Positions 26,060 through 36,242 of a DNA stretch of 64,000 nt are shown one piece after another. How positions within the stretch are numbered: position 1 is the first letter of the stretch; every line of letters starts with the position of its first letter. The DNA comes from Marivita sp. (GTDB lineage: Bacteria > Pseudomonadota > Alphaproteobacteria > Rhodobacterales > Rhodobacteraceae). The DNA lies in assembly GCF_020055675.1 (NCBI RefSeq), contig NZ_JAIPUS010000013.1:28479-92478 (forward strand), written 5' to 3'. The notes under the pieces are model-generated. The model made no database searches, was not told where the DNA came from, and saw nothing but the letters and a program-made list of their open reading frames with translations. Made by a program: the position numbers and the translations under genes.

Positions 26060-26250
26060 GTTCCTCGTGTCGGGAAACGATGGTGCAACCTTGGTTGCCA
26101 AATGGTTAACGGTTGGGAGGCGCCCGGTGTAAAACGCGATTGTGGCGACTGGGGTGGGGTGCATCGTCGTGGGCCGTGAGCAGGCCGTTCGTCCGACCCG
26201 CTGGAGTGCCTTTGCGTCAAGTCTTCAGCAAAACTTTTTCACTAAAACTT

Positions 26251-26280
26251 TGATCCATCACCGGATCCGTGCCGTATTCC
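26251..26280 (+). promoter_or_regulatory. Candidate RpoE-type promoter of the rpoH gene
   Basis: TGATCC (26251-26256) is followed after exactly 18 bases by TATTCC (26275-26280), giving a start about 20 bases before the ATG. In Rhodobacter sphaeroides the RpoE (ChrR-controlled) promoters have TGATCC-N18-TAARMT, and rpoHII is an RpoE target. The -35 match is perfect; the -10 match is weak. Confidence 0.4.
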
Positions 26281-26307
26281 CAACACAAAGCAAGCTCAGG
26301 GGGCACT

Positions 26308-27186
26308 ATGGCACTTGACACGTTCAACGACCAGACAATGTCGCGCCGCGCGATGAAAGCCGAATTGCTGGATGCGGAGACAGAGTTGAAGCTTGCCTAT
26401 GCGTGGCGGGACGAACGCGACGAAGAAGCATTGCATCGCTTGATCACGGCCTACATGCGGCTGGCCATTTCGATGGCGTCGAAATTCAAGCGCTACGGCG
26501 CTCCGATGAACGACCTGATCCAAGAAGCGGGTCTGGGCCTGATGAAGGCGGCAGACAAGTTCGATCCCGATCGCGGAGTGCGGTTTTCGACTTACGCGGT
26601 CTGGTGGATCAAGGCGTCGATCCAGGACTATGTGATGCGCAATTGGTCGATCGTGCGCACGGGATCCACGTCGTCGCAAAAGTCTCTCTTTTTCAACATG
26701 CGCCGGGTTCAGGCGCGGTTGGAGCGCGAAGCCTCGGCAGAGGGCCGCACATTGGACGGCCACGACTTGCGCCGCATGATTTCCGAGGAAATCGGCGTGC
26801 CTGTTCATGACGTCGAGATGATGGAAGGCCGTTTGTCGGGATCGGATTATTCGCTGAACGCGACGCAATCGACCGAGGACGAGGGGCGCGAGTGGATCGA
26901 TGCCCTTGAGGATGACAGCGCGCAGGCCGATGAAACGGTCGAAACAGACCTGGATTTGGCGCAGTTGCGGCAATGGCTGACCATGGCGATGAACCAGCTC
27001 AATGAGCGTGAGAGGTTCATTGTGCGTGAACGCAAGCTGCGCGAAGACGCGCGGACGCTGGAGAGCCTTGGAAACGAGCTGGGCCTGTCGAAAGAGCGGG
27101 TGCGCCAGCTCGAGGCGGCGGCGTTCGGCAAGATCCGGAAAACGCTTGAAGCGGAAAGCCCCGAGGTACACAACTTCCTCACATGA
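26308..27186 (+). CDS. rpoH: RNA polymerase sigma factor of the RpoH (sigma-32) family, RpoHII-like
   Basis: A 292-residue alternative sigma factor for heat-shock or oxidative-stress genes. Region 2 is FDPDRGVRFSTYAVWWIKASIQDYVMRNWSIVR (about residues 85-117); the RpoH box reads QKSLFFNMRR (124-133); region 4 has ERFIVRERKL and LSKERVRQLEAAAFGKIR. The RpoH-box variant looks nearer to RpoHII of Rhodobacterales than to the main heat-shock RpoHI. The ATG at 26308 follows an AGGGGG site. Its TGA overlaps the ChaN start by four bases. A TGATCC promoter-like site lies just upstream. Confidence 0.9.
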   Translation: MALDTFNDQTMSRRAMKAELLDAETELKLAYAWRDERDEEALHRLITAYMRLAISMASKFKRYGAPMNDLIQEAGLGLMKAADKFDPDRGVRFSTYAVWWIKASIQDYVMRNWSIVRTGSTSSQKSLFFNMRRVQARLEREASAEGRTLDGHDLRRMISEEIGVPVHDVEMMEGRLSGSDYSLNATQSTEDEGREWIDALEDDSAQADETVETDLDLAQLRQWLTMAMNQLNERERFIVRERKLREDARTLESLGNELGLSKERVRQLEAAAFGKIRKTLEAESPEVHNFLT

Positions 27187-27962
27187 TGCGCTTTTTGATT
27201 CCTTTGATCGTCGCCCCCGTCACACTGGCTGCCGGGGGCGTTTTTGATGACGCGGATGTCGTGTTCCTTGGCGAATTGCACGACAATCGCGCACATCACA
27301 TACGGCAGGCGGACCATGTCGCCATGCTTGAGCCGACCGCGTTGGTGTTTGAAATGCTGACCCAGGCGCAGGCTGATCTGGTGACACCGGACTTGGTGGC
27401 CGACGCGGATGCGCTGGAGGCTGCGCTAGACTGGAATGCCAGCGGCTGGCCCGATTTTTCGATGTATTACCCGATCTTCGCAGCCGCGCCCGAGGCCGTC
27501 TTTTATGGCGCGGCCGTACCGAGGGACGTGGCACGCAAGGCGATGGCGGACGGGTTGATGTCCGGCTTTCGCGGTTCGGCAGAGGATTTTGGCCTGACCG
27601 ATCCCTTGCCTCAAGAGCAACAGGCGGCGCGCGAGGCGCTGCAACTGGCGGCGCATTGCGATGCCATGCCGGAGGAAATGCTGCCGGTCATGGTGGATAT
27701 CCAGCGCTTGCGCGATGCGGAGTTGGCCTATTCGGCCTTGCAGGCGGTCGAGGCGCATGGCGTGCCCGTGGTGGTGATCACCGGCAACGGCCATGCGCGC
27801 AAGGATTGGGGCGCGCCGGTCTACCTGCAGGCTGCCGCGCCGGGCTTGAACATCGCCGCGCTGGGCCAGGGAGAGCCGGACAGCCCGCCGCAGGGCCAAT
27901 TCGATCACGTCGAATTTTCGCCGCCGGCCGACCGGGACGATCCCTGTGACGCGTTCCGCTGA
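27183..27962 (+). CDS. ChaN family iron/haem-associated protein
   Basis: A 259-residue protein with a short signal-like N-terminus (MMRFLIPLIVAPVTLAAGG) and the ChaN/DUF399 fold: DADVVFLGELHDNRAHHIRQAD (about residues 23-44), ALVFEMLTQAQ, and VVVITGNGHARKDWGAPVYL. Some family members bind haem and are lipoproteins; no lipobox Cys is visible here, so it is probably periplasmic. Its start overlaps the sigma factor stop (ATGATG), implying coexpression with a stress regulon. Function is inferred by family only. Confidence 0.78.
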   Translation: MMRFLIPLIVAPVTLAAGGVFDDADVVFLGELHDNRAHHIRQADHVAMLEPTALVFEMLTQAQADLVTPDLVADADALEAALDWNASGWPDFSMYYPIFAAAPEAVFYGAAVPRDVARKAMADGLMSGFRGSAEDFGLTDPLPQEQQAAREALQLAAHCDAMPEEMLPVMVDIQRLRDAELAYSALQAVEAHGVPVVVITGNGHARKDWGAPVYLQAAAPGLNIAALGQGEPDSPPQGQFDHVEFSPPADRDDPCDAFR

Positions 27963-28019
27963 TTGAGTTTTGCCCCAACGCCCCGTAACAAAGGCTGAGA
28001 TATTTCAGGACTGAGCCTT

Positions 28020-29213
28020 ATGTTACGCGGCAAACGCATTCTTTTGATCATCGGTGGCGGGATCGCGGCGTACAAGAGCCTCGATCTGATCCGGCGCTTG
28101 CGCGAACGCGGGGCCGAGGTGACACCGGTGCTGACCCGCGCCGCGACGGAATTTGTCACGCCGCTGTCGATTTCGGCGCTTGCGGGCGAGAAGGGTTACA
28201 CCGACCTGTTCGACCTGACGGATGAGGCCGAAATGGGCCATATCCAGTTGTCGCGCGTGGCCGATCTTGTGCTGGTGGCTCCGGCAACGGCGGATTTGAT
28301 GGCCCGGATGGCGCAGGGCCTGGCCAATGACCTGGCAACGACGCTTCTGCTTGCGACCGATACGCCCGTGATGATCGCCCCGTCGATGAATGTGCGCATG
28401 TGGGAGCACCCCGCGACCCGGCGCAACCTGTCGGTGCTGCGTCAGGACGGTGTGACGGTGGTCGGGCCGAACGAAGGGGACATGGCCTGCGGTGAATACG
28501 GTCCCGGACGCATGGCCGAGCCGTTGCAAATCGTCGATGCGGCGATCATGGCCCTTGGCGACACGCCCTTGGCGGGGACGCGTCTCATCGTGACATCCGG
28601 TCCGACCCACGAGCCGATCGACCCGGTGCGCTATATCGCGAACCGGTCTTCGGGGGCGCAGGGCACGGCGATCGCGGCCGCGTTGCTGTCCTTGGGGGCA
28701 GAGGTGGTGTTTGTCACCGGTCCGGCCGATGTCGCGCCGCCGCAGGGCGTCGAGCTGATCCGGGTCGACACGGCGGTCGAGATGCGGGCGGCGGTGATGG
28801 CGGCCCTTCCGGCCGATGCGGCCGTCTTTGCCGCGGCGGTTGCCGACTGGCGCGTGGTCGGTGCGTCTGACAGCAAGATCAAGAAGGTGTCGGGCAGCTT
28901 CCCGACACTGGAATTCGCGGAAAACCCCGATATCCTTGCCGAGGTGTCGCAACTGGAGCAGGGACGCCCCGGTCTGGTCATCGGCTTTGCCGCCGAGACT
29001 GACGACGTGATCGCACATGCCACGGCCAAGCGGGCGCGCAAAGGCTGTGACTGGATCGTGGCGAACAACGTGTCGCCCGAAACCGGGATCATGGGCGGTA
29101 CCGAGAACAGGGTGACCCTGATCTCGGCTCAGGGCGCCGAGGCCTGGCCCCGCATGGGCAAGGACGCGGTGGCGCGTCAATTGGCTGCACGCATCGCGGA
29201 TGCGCTGGTCTGA
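28020..29213 (+). CDS. coaBC: Bifunctional phosphopantothenoylcysteine decarboxylase/synthetase
   Basis: A 397-residue two-domain enzyme of coenzyme A synthesis. The N-terminal CoaC flavoprotein half has [20 protein letters not shown], the active-site region [33 protein letters not shown] and the substrate-recognition clamp region around [18 protein letters not shown]. The C-terminal CoaB half has [23 protein letters not shown] (about 189-211) and AVADWRVV with the lysine motif KIKK. It is followed by dut and the MoeB-like gene on the same strand, spaced closely. Confidence 0.95.
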   Translation: MLRGKRILLIIGGGIAAYKSLDLIRRLRERGAEVTPVLTRAATEFVTPLSISALAGEKGYTDLFDLTDEAEMGHIQLSRVADLVLVAPATADLMARMAQGLANDLATTLLLATDTPVMIAPSMNVRMWEHPATRRNLSVLRQDGVTVVGPNEGDMACGEYGPGRMAEPLQIVDAAIMALGDTPLAGTRLIVTSGPTHEPIDPVRYIANRSSGAQGTAIAAALLSLGAEVVFVTGPADVAPPQGVELIRVDTAVEMRAAVMAALPADAAVFAAAVADWRVVGASDSKIKKVSGSFPTLEFAENPDILAEVSQLEQGRPGLVIGFAAETDDVIAHATAKRARKGCDWIVANNVSPETGIMGGTENRVTLISAQGAEAWPRMGKDAVARQLAARIADALV

Positions 29214-29263
29214 GGTTGCTGCCGGGCCATTTCACACCGTCAGAAATAAAGGAAGGGCAAGGC

Positions 29264-29722
29264 GTGGTCGCGATCGAGATACATTGGGAAGCCGGGGCGG
29301 ACCGGTCCCTTGGCCTGCCTGCCTATGCCAGCGCCGGGGCGGCGGGCGCCGACCTGAGGGCGAATTTCCCGGATCGCGGGACGCTGGTTCTCGATCCCGG
29401 CACGCGGGGCCTGGTGCCGACAGGCCTTCGCCTCGCGATTCCCGAGGGCTATGAGGTGCAGCTGCGCCCGCGCTCCGGGCTCGCGTTGCGGCACGGGATC
29501 ACCCTGCCCAATGCGCCGGGAACCATCGACAGCGACTATCGCGGCGAGGTCGGAGTGATCTTGATGAATGCCGGGCAGGGGGTCTTCGAGATCGCCCATG
29601 GCGACCGGATCGCGCAGATGGTGGTTGCACCGGTTCTGCGTGCGTCCTTTGTCGCGGTGGACAGTTTGGACGCGACCACCCGCGGGGATGGCGGTTTTGG
29701 ATCGACCGGGGTGTCGGAATGA
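29264..29722 (+). CDS. dut: Deoxyuridine 5'-triphosphate nucleotidohydrolase
   Basis: A 152-residue trimeric dUTPase that hydrolyses dUTP to dUMP and PPi. The five motifs are present: AGADLRANF (1), [11 protein letters not shown] (2), [16 protein letters not shown] (3, catalytic Asp), GDRIAQMVV (4) and [10 protein letters not shown] (5, the C-terminal P-loop-like arm). I use GTG 29264, eight bases after GGAAGG, because it gives the normal family length; upstream frame adds residues unlike any dUTPase. The stop overlaps the next start by four bases (ATGA). Confidence 0.93.
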   Translation: MVAIEIHWEAGADRSLGLPAYASAGAAGADLRANFPDRGTLVLDPGTRGLVPTGLRLAIPEGYEVQLRPRSGLALRHGITLPNAPGTIDSDYRGEVGVILMNAGQGVFEIAHGDRIAQMVVAPVLRASFVAVDSLDATTRGDGGFGSTGVSE

Positions 29723-30795
29723 TCGTTGTCCTTGCAATGGCGGCCGCCCTTTGGGGGCTGGGCGTGATCCTTCGGATTCCCCGCAGTGCGCGACTTTACA
29801 TGATCGGGCTGCTCTATGTCGGGGTGCTCTTCATCCAGATTGCCCTGCCGTTCGGCCACCCGCTTCGAATGGCGACCGGAGAAAGCGCTGCGCTTTGGAT
29901 CCTGCTTGGCGTGCTTGCGGCGATCGGGGTCCTGTACGGCCGTGTTGTCGCATGGCTGCGGGGCCGCGCCCAGATCAAGGAACAGGCCGAGGCGCCCCCG
30001 GTGGTGCGGGGGGAGACCTTCACGTCGAGCGAATTGGAGCGCTATGCGCGGCATATCGTTCTGCGCGAAGTTGGTGGCCCGGGCCAGAAGGCGCTGCGCG
30101 ATGCCAGGGTGCTGGTGATCGGGGCAGGCGGCCTGGGCGCGCCGGCGCTGCAATATCTTGCGGCAGCCGGCGTCGGGACCATCGGTGTGATCGACGACGA
30201 GGTGGTCGAGAACGCGAATTTGCAGCGGCAAGTGATCCACAGCGATTCCGATATCGGCCTGCCCAAGGTGTTTTCCGCGCAGGCCGCGATGGTGGCCCAG
30301 AACCCCTATGTCGAGGTGTTGCCCTATCATCGGCGGCTGACCGAAACGGTCGCAGAGGCGCTCTTTGGCGACTATGATCTGGTGCTCGATGGCACGGATA
30401 ATTTCGAGACCCGCTATCTGGTCAACAGGGCGGCGGTGGAGGCGGGCACGCCGCTCGTGTCCGGTGCCCTGTCGCAATGGGAAGGACAGATTTCTGTCTT
30501 TGATCCGGCCCGTGACGCGCCGTGCTATGCCTGTGTTTTTCCCCGGGCTCCGGCAGATGGGCTGGCCCCGTCCTGTGCCGAGGCCGGCGTGATCGGGCCG
30601 CTGCCCGGGGTCATCGGGTCGATGATGGCCCTTGAGGCGATCAAGCTGATCTGCGGCATCGGCCAGACACTTCGGGGCGAGATGCTGATCTATGATGCGC
30701 TGTGGGGGGAAACCCGGAAAATCACCCTGTCTCGGCGGGCCGATTGTTCGGTTTGCGGCGGGCGTCCCACGGATGGGACGCTTTCCAGCCCCTGA
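29719..30795 (+). CDS. MoeB/ThiF family adenylyltransferase with an N-terminal membrane region
   Basis: A 358-residue protein. Residues about 105-350 are an E1-like adenylyltransferase: [18 protein letters not shown], nucleotide loop [23 protein letters not shown] (about 131-153), [28 protein letters not shown], and zinc cysteines CYACVF and CSVCGG. MoeB/ThiF enzymes activate the C-terminal Gly-Gly of MoaD or ThiS. Unusually, the first about 80 residues form two to three membrane helices, so the enzyme is probably tethered to the inner membrane. No MoaD or ThiS gene is adjacent. It overlaps dut by four bases. Confidence 0.85.
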   Translation: MIVVLAMAAALWGLGVILRIPRSARLYMIGLLYVGVLFIQIALPFGHPLRMATGESAALWILLGVLAAIGVLYGRVVAWLRGRAQIKEQAEAPPVVRGETFTSSELERYARHIVLREVGGPGQKALRDARVLVIGAGGLGAPALQYLAAAGVGTIGVIDDEVVENANLQRQVIHSDSDIGLPKVFSAQAAMVAQNPYVEVLPYHRRLTETVAEALFGDYDLVLDGTDNFETRYLVNRAAVEAGTPLVSGALSQWEGQISVFDPARDAPCYACVFPRAPADGLAPSCAEAGVIGPLPGVIGSMMALEAIKLICGIGQTLRGEMLIYDALWGETRKITLSRRADCSVCGGRPTDGTLSSP

Positions 30796-30841
30796 GTTTT
30801 CAAGCGCTTGGCAAGGCGCATTTACCAAGCGTTAAGGAATT

Positions 30842-30885
30842 GGGACCGGCCCTGTCGCTGCGGCATGCCGCGCAAGACCGGTCCC
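30842..30885. repeat. Nested inverted repeat between convergent genes
   Basis: GGGACCGG (30842-30849) and CCGGTCCC (30878-30885) are perfect arms, and the 12-base palindrome GCGGCATGCCGC lies inside at 30860-30871. It is located between the MoeB-like stop and the prs stop. There is no T-run on either strand, so it may be a bidirectional Rho-assisted 3' end. Confidence 0.45.
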
Positions 30886-30918
30886 CGCTTCCGTGCGCCG
30901 TGGTCCGCCGAACCCTCC

Positions 30919-31929
30919 CTACAGAATGCCCTCGTAGATCGGGCCGAGTGTCTCGGTTTCGAAAAGCGAGGAAACCGACGTGCCGTTCCAGATGTTCAGG
31001 ATGGCCTGGGAAAACATCGGGGCGGTGGCGAGTATGCGGATGTTGGCGGCGTCGGAGACGGCTTTGGTGGGTTGAATGGAATCCGTTATGACAAGCGATT
31101 TCATCACGGATTTGGTGATCCTCTCCACCGCCGGGCCGGACAGGACACCATGCGTGATGTAGGAATGGACCTCTGTTGCGCCGTGCTGCATGAGGACCTC
31201 GGCGGCCTTGCAGAGTGTGCCGGCAGTGTCGCAGATGTCGTCGACAATGATGCATTTCTTGTCCTGCACGTCGCCGATCACCGTCATCTCGGCAATCTCG
31301 CCGGGTCTTTCGCGGCGCTTGTCGACGATCGACAGCGGCGCGCCGATCCGTTTGGCCAACTCGCGGGCGCGCGACACGCCGCCGACATCCGGCGAGACCA
31401 CCATCACGTCGGACATGTCGCCGCCGAATTGTTGCAGCACATCAAGGGCGAAGATCGGCGAGGCATAGAGGTTGTCGACAGGAATATCGAAAAAGCCCTG
31501 AATTTGCGCCGCGTGCAGATCCATTGTCAGGACGCGTTCGATCCCGGACGCGGAGATCATGTTCGACACCAGCTTGGCGGTGATCGGCGTGCGGGCCTTG
31601 GAGCGGCGGTCCTGCCGGGCATAGCCGAAATAGGGGATCACGGCGGTGATGCGCGCCGCCGAGGATCGGCGCAGCGCGTCGGACATGATGAGAAGCTCCA
31701 TCAGGTTGTCATTCGCCGGGTTCGATGTGGGCTGGATGATGAACATGTCCTCGCCGCGGACGTTCTCGAAGACCTCGACAAAGATTTCCTGGTCGTTGAA
31801 ACGCTCGATGCGGGCATCCACCAGCCCGACATTCATGCCGCGATACATGCTCATTCGGCGGGCAATGCCCTTGGCAAGCGGCATGTTCGCATTGCCAGAA
31901 ATCAGTTTGGGTTCATCAACGCTGGGCAT
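30919..31929 (-). CDS. prs: Ribose-phosphate pyrophosphokinase
   Basis: A 336-residue PRPP synthetase (ribose 5-phosphate plus ATP to PRPP and AMP), feeding purine, pyrimidine, histidine, tryptophan and NAD synthesis. It shows [24 protein letters not shown] (ATP-binding and flexible loop, about residues 99-122), [21 protein letters not shown], and the PRPP loop [18 protein letters not shown] (about 225-242). Slightly longer than the Escherichia coli enzyme but normal for this group. Divergent from the kappa-class gene at 32038. Confidence 0.96.
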   Translation of the reverse strand: MPSVDEPKLISGNANMPLAKGIARRMSMYRGMNVGLVDARIERFNDQEIFVEVFENVRGEDMFIIQPTSNPANDNLMELLIMSDALRRSSAARITAVIPYFGYARQDRRSKARTPITAKLVSNMISASGIERVLTMDLHAAQIQGFFDIPVDNLYASPIFALDVLQQFGGDMSDVMVVSPDVGGVSRARELAKRIGAPLSIVDKRRERPGEIAEMTVIGDVQDKKCIIVDDICDTAGTLCKAAEVLMQHGATEVHSYITHGVLSGPAVERITKSVMKSLVITDSIQPTKAVSDAANIRILATAPMFSQAILNIWNGTSVSSLFETETLGPIYEGIL

Positions 31930-32037
31930 GACAGGGAGGCTCCGTTGGGGCAGACGGTTATAACAGATTCGTGACGTTGCGCTGGCCTTAGCATGGGCCT
32001 ACGGTCGCGCAAAGTGACACTCGCCCGGAGGGACCGA

Positions 32038-32637
32038 ATGGCCCATATTGATTACTTTTTCTCAACACTCTCGCCATATGCCTATCTCGCGGGTCACCGG
32101 ATGGAAGAGGTGGCGGCGCGGCATGGCGCGACGGTGACGTATAAACCGCTGGATATCATGGCACTGTTCGCGCGCACCGGCGGCACCGCACCCAAGGACC
32201 GGCACCCCAGCCGGCAGGAATTGCGGGCGCAGGAATTGCCCCGCCAGGCGAAAAAACTGGGTATGCCGCTGAATTTGCGGCCTGCCTTCTGGCCGACCAA
32301 CCCGGCTCCGTCTTCCTATGCGATCATCGCTGCGCAATCGGTGGGTGGCGGGGATCTGCCGGCATTGGTGCAGGGCTTTCTGCGTGCCGTCTGGGCCGAG
32401 GAGGCGGACATCGCGGAGGATGAAATTGTGCGCAACATGCTGTCGAACGCCGGCTTCGATCCCGGGCTGGCCGATAGAGGCCTTTTGAGCGGGGCGGAAA
32501 TCTATGGAGCGAACCTCGAAGAAGCGGTGTTGCGCGGGGCGTTCGGTGCGCCGTTCTACATCACCGACGACGATGCGCGGTTCTGGGGGCAGGACCGGAT
32601 CGCGGATCTGGACCTGCATCTGTCCGGCAAGATTTGA
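32038..32637 (+). CDS. 2-hydroxychromene-2-carboxylate isomerase-like (DsbA/kappa-GST fold)
   Basis: A 199-residue thioredoxin-fold protein of the DsbA/kappa glutathione transferase family. The N-terminus MAHIDYFFSTLSPYAYLAG carries the usual Ser of the active-site loop (SPYAY) and no Cys pair; GAPFYITDDDARFWGQDRI near the C-terminus is the cis-Pro region. Relatives isomerise 2-hydroxychromene-2-carboxylate in naphthalene breakdown using glutathione, but nothing here indicates that pathway, so a general glutathione-dependent isomerase or transferase role is safer. ATG 32038 has a GGAGGG site. Confidence 0.8.
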   Translation: MAHIDYFFSTLSPYAYLAGHRMEEVAARHGATVTYKPLDIMALFARTGGTAPKDRHPSRQELRAQELPRQAKKLGMPLNLRPAFWPTNPAPSSYAIIAAQSVGGGDLPALVQGFLRAVWAEEADIAEDEIVRNMLSNAGFDPGLADRGLLSGAEIYGANLEEAVLRGAFGAPFYITDDDARFWGQDRIADLDLHLSGKI

Positions 32638-32825
32638 CGCCCTAACCGCTGCGCGCGGGACGGATGTGCACGGGCGGCACCTTTCCGGCTGGCCGGGTGG
32701 GCTTGCACGGCCTTCCGGCGCGGTCACGGCATATCGGTGAAATGCGCGGGTCTTGACCCTTGCAAGACGGGGACCGGTACGCCATCTACCGTGTCAAACC
32801 AGTACAGTCGGCACAGGAGACAGCG

Positions 32826-33749
32826 ATGATCGAACTCGGACAAGCCCCGGAAGAGAGCGACCTGGTCAAGGAAATCGCGCAGGATGCCTTCATGCCCGAG
32901 GTCGTCGAGGCCAGCATGAAGACCCCGATCATCGTGGATTTCTGGGCGCCTTGGTGCGGCCCGTGCAAAACGCTGGGTCCGCAGCTTGAATCGGCGGTGA
33001 AAGCGGCGCGCGGCGCGGTCAAGATGGTCAAGATCAATGTCGATGAGGCCGAAGGGCTGGTGCAGGCGCTGGCGCAGCAAGGCCTGCCGATCCAGTCGAT
33101 CCCGACGATCATGGCTTTTGTGCAGGGGCGTCCTGTCGACATGTTCCAGGGCGCGAAACCCCCGTCGGAGCTGAAGGCGTTCATCGACAAGGCGATCGCG
33201 GCCGCGGGCGGCGACAGCGATGGCGGGCTCGATGAGGCCATCGCGGCGGCCGAAGAGATGCTGGAAAGCGGTGCTGTCGAGGATGCGATCCAGACCTTTG
33301 CGGCCATCCTGGAAGAAAACCCGACCCACCCGCAGGCCTATTCCGGCATGGTGCGCGGCACGATCGCCCTGGGCGACCTTGAGCAGGCCGAAGCGGTGCT
33401 GAACGGTGCGCCGGCCGAGATCGCCACCAGTGCCGAGATCGAGGCCGCGCGGGCGCAGTTGGACCTGGCCAAACAAACGGCCAATTCGGGTCCAGTGGCC
33501 GATCTGGAAGCGGCGGTCGAGGCCGATCCCGACAACCACCAGGCGCGGTTCGACCTGGCGCAGGGGCTTTATGCCAAGGGGGACGCGCAGGGGGCGGTTG
33601 ATCACTTGCTAGAGCTGTTCCGCCGCGACCGCGAGTGGAATGACGGCGCGGCGAGATCCCAGCTTATTACCATTTTCGACGCGCTCAAACCGAATGACCC
33701 CGTGGTCCTGTCGGGGCGGCGGCGCCTGAGTTCGATGATATTTGCCTGA
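32826..33749 (+). CDS. Thioredoxin domain protein with C-terminal TPR region (CnoX-like)
   Basis: A 307-residue protein with an N-terminal thioredoxin domain, active site WCGPC at residues 43-47, cis-Pro in QSIPTIMAF, and a C-terminal half of TPR-like helical repeats (from about 135; AEEMLESGAVEDAIQTFAAILEENPTHPQAYSG and LDLAQGLYAKGDAQGAVDHLL). This matches the CnoX/YbbN chaperone-redoxin family, which holds unfolded proteins under oxidative stress. Here both active-site cysteines are present, so redox activity is likely. ATG 32826 follows GGAGACAGCG. The LON-domain and Trm112 genes follow. Confidence 0.87.
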   Translation: MIELGQAPEESDLVKEIAQDAFMPEVVEASMKTPIIVDFWAPWCGPCKTLGPQLESAVKAARGAVKMVKINVDEAEGLVQALAQQGLPIQSIPTIMAFVQGRPVDMFQGAKPPSELKAFIDKAIAAAGGDSDGGLDEAIAAAEEMLESGAVEDAIQTFAAILEENPTHPQAYSGMVRGTIALGDLEQAEAVLNGAPAEIATSAEIEAARAQLDLAKQTANSGPVADLEAAVEADPDNHQARFDLAQGLYAKGDAQGAVDHLLELFRRDREWNDGAARSQLITIFDALKPNDPVVLSGRRRLSSMIFA

Positions 33750-33776
33750 TCGGTTCGTCAGGCTAGATCGATCGTC

Positions 33777-34421
33777 ATGATTAGAGTCGCCGAATTGCCG
33801 GGGTCCATCCCCGTGTTCCCGTTGCCCGGAGCGCTCTTGCTGCCCCGGGCGCGGCTGCCGCTTCATCTGTTCGAGCCGCGCTATTTGCAGATGCTTGAAG
33901 ATGCCATGAAAACCCCTGCGCGCCTGATCGGCATGGTGCAGCCGAATGTGCGTCCGAACGGCGACAGCGACGCGTTGCATCGCATCGGATGCGCCGGCCG
34001 CGTGACGCAGTTTTCCGAGACCGAGGACGGGCGCTACATGATCACGCTCAGCGGGATTTCGCGCTTCCGGGTCGTCAGGGAGGTCGAGGGGTTCGCGCCC
34101 TATCGCAAGTGCGAGGTGAACTGGGACGGCTTTGACCGCGACCAGGGCGGGCCCGAGCACGACCGCGGTTTCGACCGGGACGCGTTCATGGGGCTGCTGG
34201 ACCGCTATTTCGACGCGCGCGAGCTGTCGGCGGACTGGCCGACCCTGTCGGACGCCGATGACGAGCTTTTGATCAATTCGCTGTCGATGCTTCTGGATTT
34301 CGAACCCGAGGACAAACAGGCCCTGCTGGAGGCGCCATCGTTGTCGACACGGCGCGAAACGCTTGTCACGCTGATCGAATACGCGCTGCGCGGCGGCCAG
34401 TCCGAGGACATTTTGCAATGA
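33777..34421 (+). CDS. LON peptidase substrate-binding domain protein
   Basis: A 214-residue protein made of the Lon N-terminal substrate-binding (LON/PUA-like) domain alone: [33 protein letters not shown] (about residues 11-43), [30 protein letters not shown], with no ATPase or protease domain. Stand-alone LON domains are of unclear role. Its stop overlaps the Trm112 start by four bases, and it follows the thioredoxin-TPR gene by 27 bp, so all three are probably one transcript. Confidence 0.85.
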   Translation: MIRVAELPGSIPVFPLPGALLLPRARLPLHLFEPRYLQMLEDAMKTPARLIGMVQPNVRPNGDSDALHRIGCAGRVTQFSETEDGRYMITLSGISRFRVVREVEGFAPYRKCEVNWDGFDRDQGGPEHDRGFDRDAFMGLLDRYFDARELSADWPTLSDADDELLINSLSMLLDFEPEDKQALLEAPSLSTRRETLVTLIEYALRGGQSEDILQ

Positions 34422-34600
34422 CCGAGACACCGGAGTTTGACCGCAAGATGCTTGAGGCGCTGGTGTGCCCGCAGACGCAAGGCCGGCTTGAATTCGATGC
34501 GTCGACGCAGGAATTGATCAGCCATAGTGCGCATCTGGCCTATCCGATCCGCGACGGGATTCCCGTCATGCTGATCGACGAGGCCCGCGAGATCGACTGA
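34418..34600 (+). CDS. Trm112 family small zinc-ribbon-like protein
   Basis: A 60-residue protein with Trm112 features: [17 protein letters not shown] at the N-terminus and [18 protein letters not shown] at the C-terminus. Only one cysteine (Cys17) is present, so a full zinc site is absent, as in many bacterial YcaR-type members. Eukaryotic Trm112 activates methyltransferases; the bacterial role is little known. It overlaps the LON gene by four bases. Confidence 0.85.
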   Translation: MTETPEFDRKMLEALVCPQTQGRLEFDASTQELISHSAHLAYPIRDGIPVMLIDEAREID

Positions 34601-34671
34601 CGCGGCCCGGCCGAATTGACAGGCCCCGTGCCCTGCGATACCTCGCCGGTCTTTCAGGCAGGTGAGAGCAT

Positions 34672-35583
34672 ATGGGACGCAAACGCAAGGGGCGAGATAT
34701 TTCCGGCTGGCTGGTGGTGGACAAGCCCGCGGGCCCGACATCGACCGCTGTTGTCAACAAGGTGCGCTGGGCGTTCGATGCCAAGAAGGCGGGGCATGCC
34801 GGCACGCTGGATCCGGACGCGACGGGCGTTCTGGCCGTGGCGCTGGGCGAGGCGACCAAGACCGTGCCGTATATCACCGACGCCCTGAAGGCTTACGAAT
34901 TTACCGTGCGGCTGGGCCAGGCCACCAAGACCGATGATGCCGAGGGCGATGTGATCGCCAGATCCGACCTGCGCCCCGATGATGACGCCATCAAGGACGC
35001 GTTGCACGGCTTCGTTGGCGAAATCATGCAGGTGCCGCCGCAGTTTTCCGCCGTGAAGATCGATGGCGAGCGCGCCTACAAGCGGGCCCGCGACGGTGAG
35101 GACATGGACCTGGCCGCGCGCCCCTTGTGGGTCGAGGAATTGACGCTGCTGGACCGGCCCGATGCCGATCACGCGGTGCTCATGCTGGTATGTGGCAAAG
35201 GCGGCTATGTCCGGTCCATCGCGCGGGACCTGGGCGAGGTGCTGGGCTGTCTGGGCCATGTTCAGAGCCTGCGGCGTGTCTGGTCCGGGCCGTTCGAGGC
35301 CTCCGAGGGGATCAGCCTCGACCAGGTCGAAGCGCTGGCGCGGACACCGGAACTGGACAGGTATTTGCGCCCCATCGAGGAGGGCCTGGCGGACCTGCCC
35401 GAGCTGACATGCACGCCCGAAGCGGCGGTGAAGCTGCGCAACGGCAACCCGGCGATGGTGATCGCCTCGGGGGTCGAGTACGGCGAGGAATGCTGGGTGT
35501 CCTGCGATGGCACACCTGTCGCGGTGGGGCGCTACAAGAGCGGGGACATGCACCCGTCACGGGTGTTCGTGCTGCCGTCGTGA
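34672..35583 (+). CDS. truB: tRNA pseudouridine(55) synthase
   Basis: A 303-residue enzyme that isomerises U55 in the T-loop of tRNAs. Diagnostic motifs: [21 protein letters not shown] (about residues 12-32), the catalytic loop [25 protein letters not shown] with the catalytic Asp (Asp48 region), and [16 protein letters not shown]. The C-terminal PUA-like part is present. Its stop overlaps the following GTG start by four bases. In many bacteria truB is next to rpsO, and here rpsO lies 1.3 kb downstream with two other genes between. Confidence 0.95.
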   Translation: MGRKRKGRDISGWLVVDKPAGPTSTAVVNKVRWAFDAKKAGHAGTLDPDATGVLAVALGEATKTVPYITDALKAYEFTVRLGQATKTDDAEGDVIARSDLRPDDDAIKDALHGFVGEIMQVPPQFSAVKIDGERAYKRARDGEDMDLAARPLWVEELTLLDRPDADHAVLMLVCGKGGYVRSIARDLGEVLGCLGHVQSLRRVWSGPFEASEGISLDQVEALARTPELDRYLRPIEEGLADLPELTCTPEAAVKLRNGNPAMVIASGVEYGEECWVSCDGTPVAVGRYKSGDMHPSRVFVLPS

Positions 35584-36134
35584 CGGTTCTGCCGCCAGCG
35601 ATCGCCGGTGGGCTGGTGCATCGGTTGCACAGGGGCGAGGGCTGCGTGTCGCGGGTCTGGTATTCGCCTTGTGACCGCTATCGTTACGGGCTGTCGCGGG
35701 TCTGGGACGTGGACCGGCCTGCGCTTTTGTTCATCATGCTGAACCCGTCCACGGCGGATGAGCGTCGCAATGACCCGACAGTGGCGCGGTGCGAGACGCG
35801 GGCACGGCGCATGGGCTTCGGGGCGGTGATGATCGCCAATATCTTTGCCTTTCGCGCGACGCGTCCCCTGGATTTGAAACGGGCCGCCGCCGCGACCGGC
35901 GCGATGACCGATGCGGTTCTGCTGTATTGGACCGCCCGGGCCGGGATGACGATTGCCGCCTGGGGGGTGCATGGCGGGCATCTCGGGCGCGGGCCAGAGG
36001 TCGCGCGGCGGGTGGCCGAACCGATGTATCACCTGGGTCTGACCAAGGACGGGCACCCGCGGCATCCGTTGTACGTGTCGTTCGAAACGGCGCCTGTCGC
36101 CTGGCCAGTGGCGGCGCGATACGCGGCGGCGTGA
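35580..36134 (+). CDS. DUF1643 family protein
   Basis: A 184-residue protein starting at GTG 35580 inside the GTGA overlap with the truB stop. The DUF1643 signature is clear: [10 protein letters not shown], then [33 protein letters not shown] (about residues 49-81) and [17 protein letters not shown]. The function of the family is unknown. Overlap with truB suggests coupled expression. The open frame also extends far upstream inside truB, but there it is only a shadow. Confidence 0.82.
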   Translation: MTVLPPAIAGGLVHRLHRGEGCVSRVWYSPCDRYRYGLSRVWDVDRPALLFIMLNPSTADERRNDPTVARCETRARRMGFGAVMIANIFAFRATRPLDLKRAAAATGAMTDAVLLYWTARAGMTIAAWGVHGGHLGRGPEVARRVAEPMYHLGLTKDGHPRHPLYVSFETAPVAWPVAARYAAA

Positions 36135-36242
36135 GACCGTTTCAAATTGGCAGGGTTTTCGCGCGGTGATCAGGCCGCGCCTTACGCTTCCTTTACGCTT
36201 TGATCCTAGGGTGATGCCACGTCTCAAGCGCAGCGGATCCTG

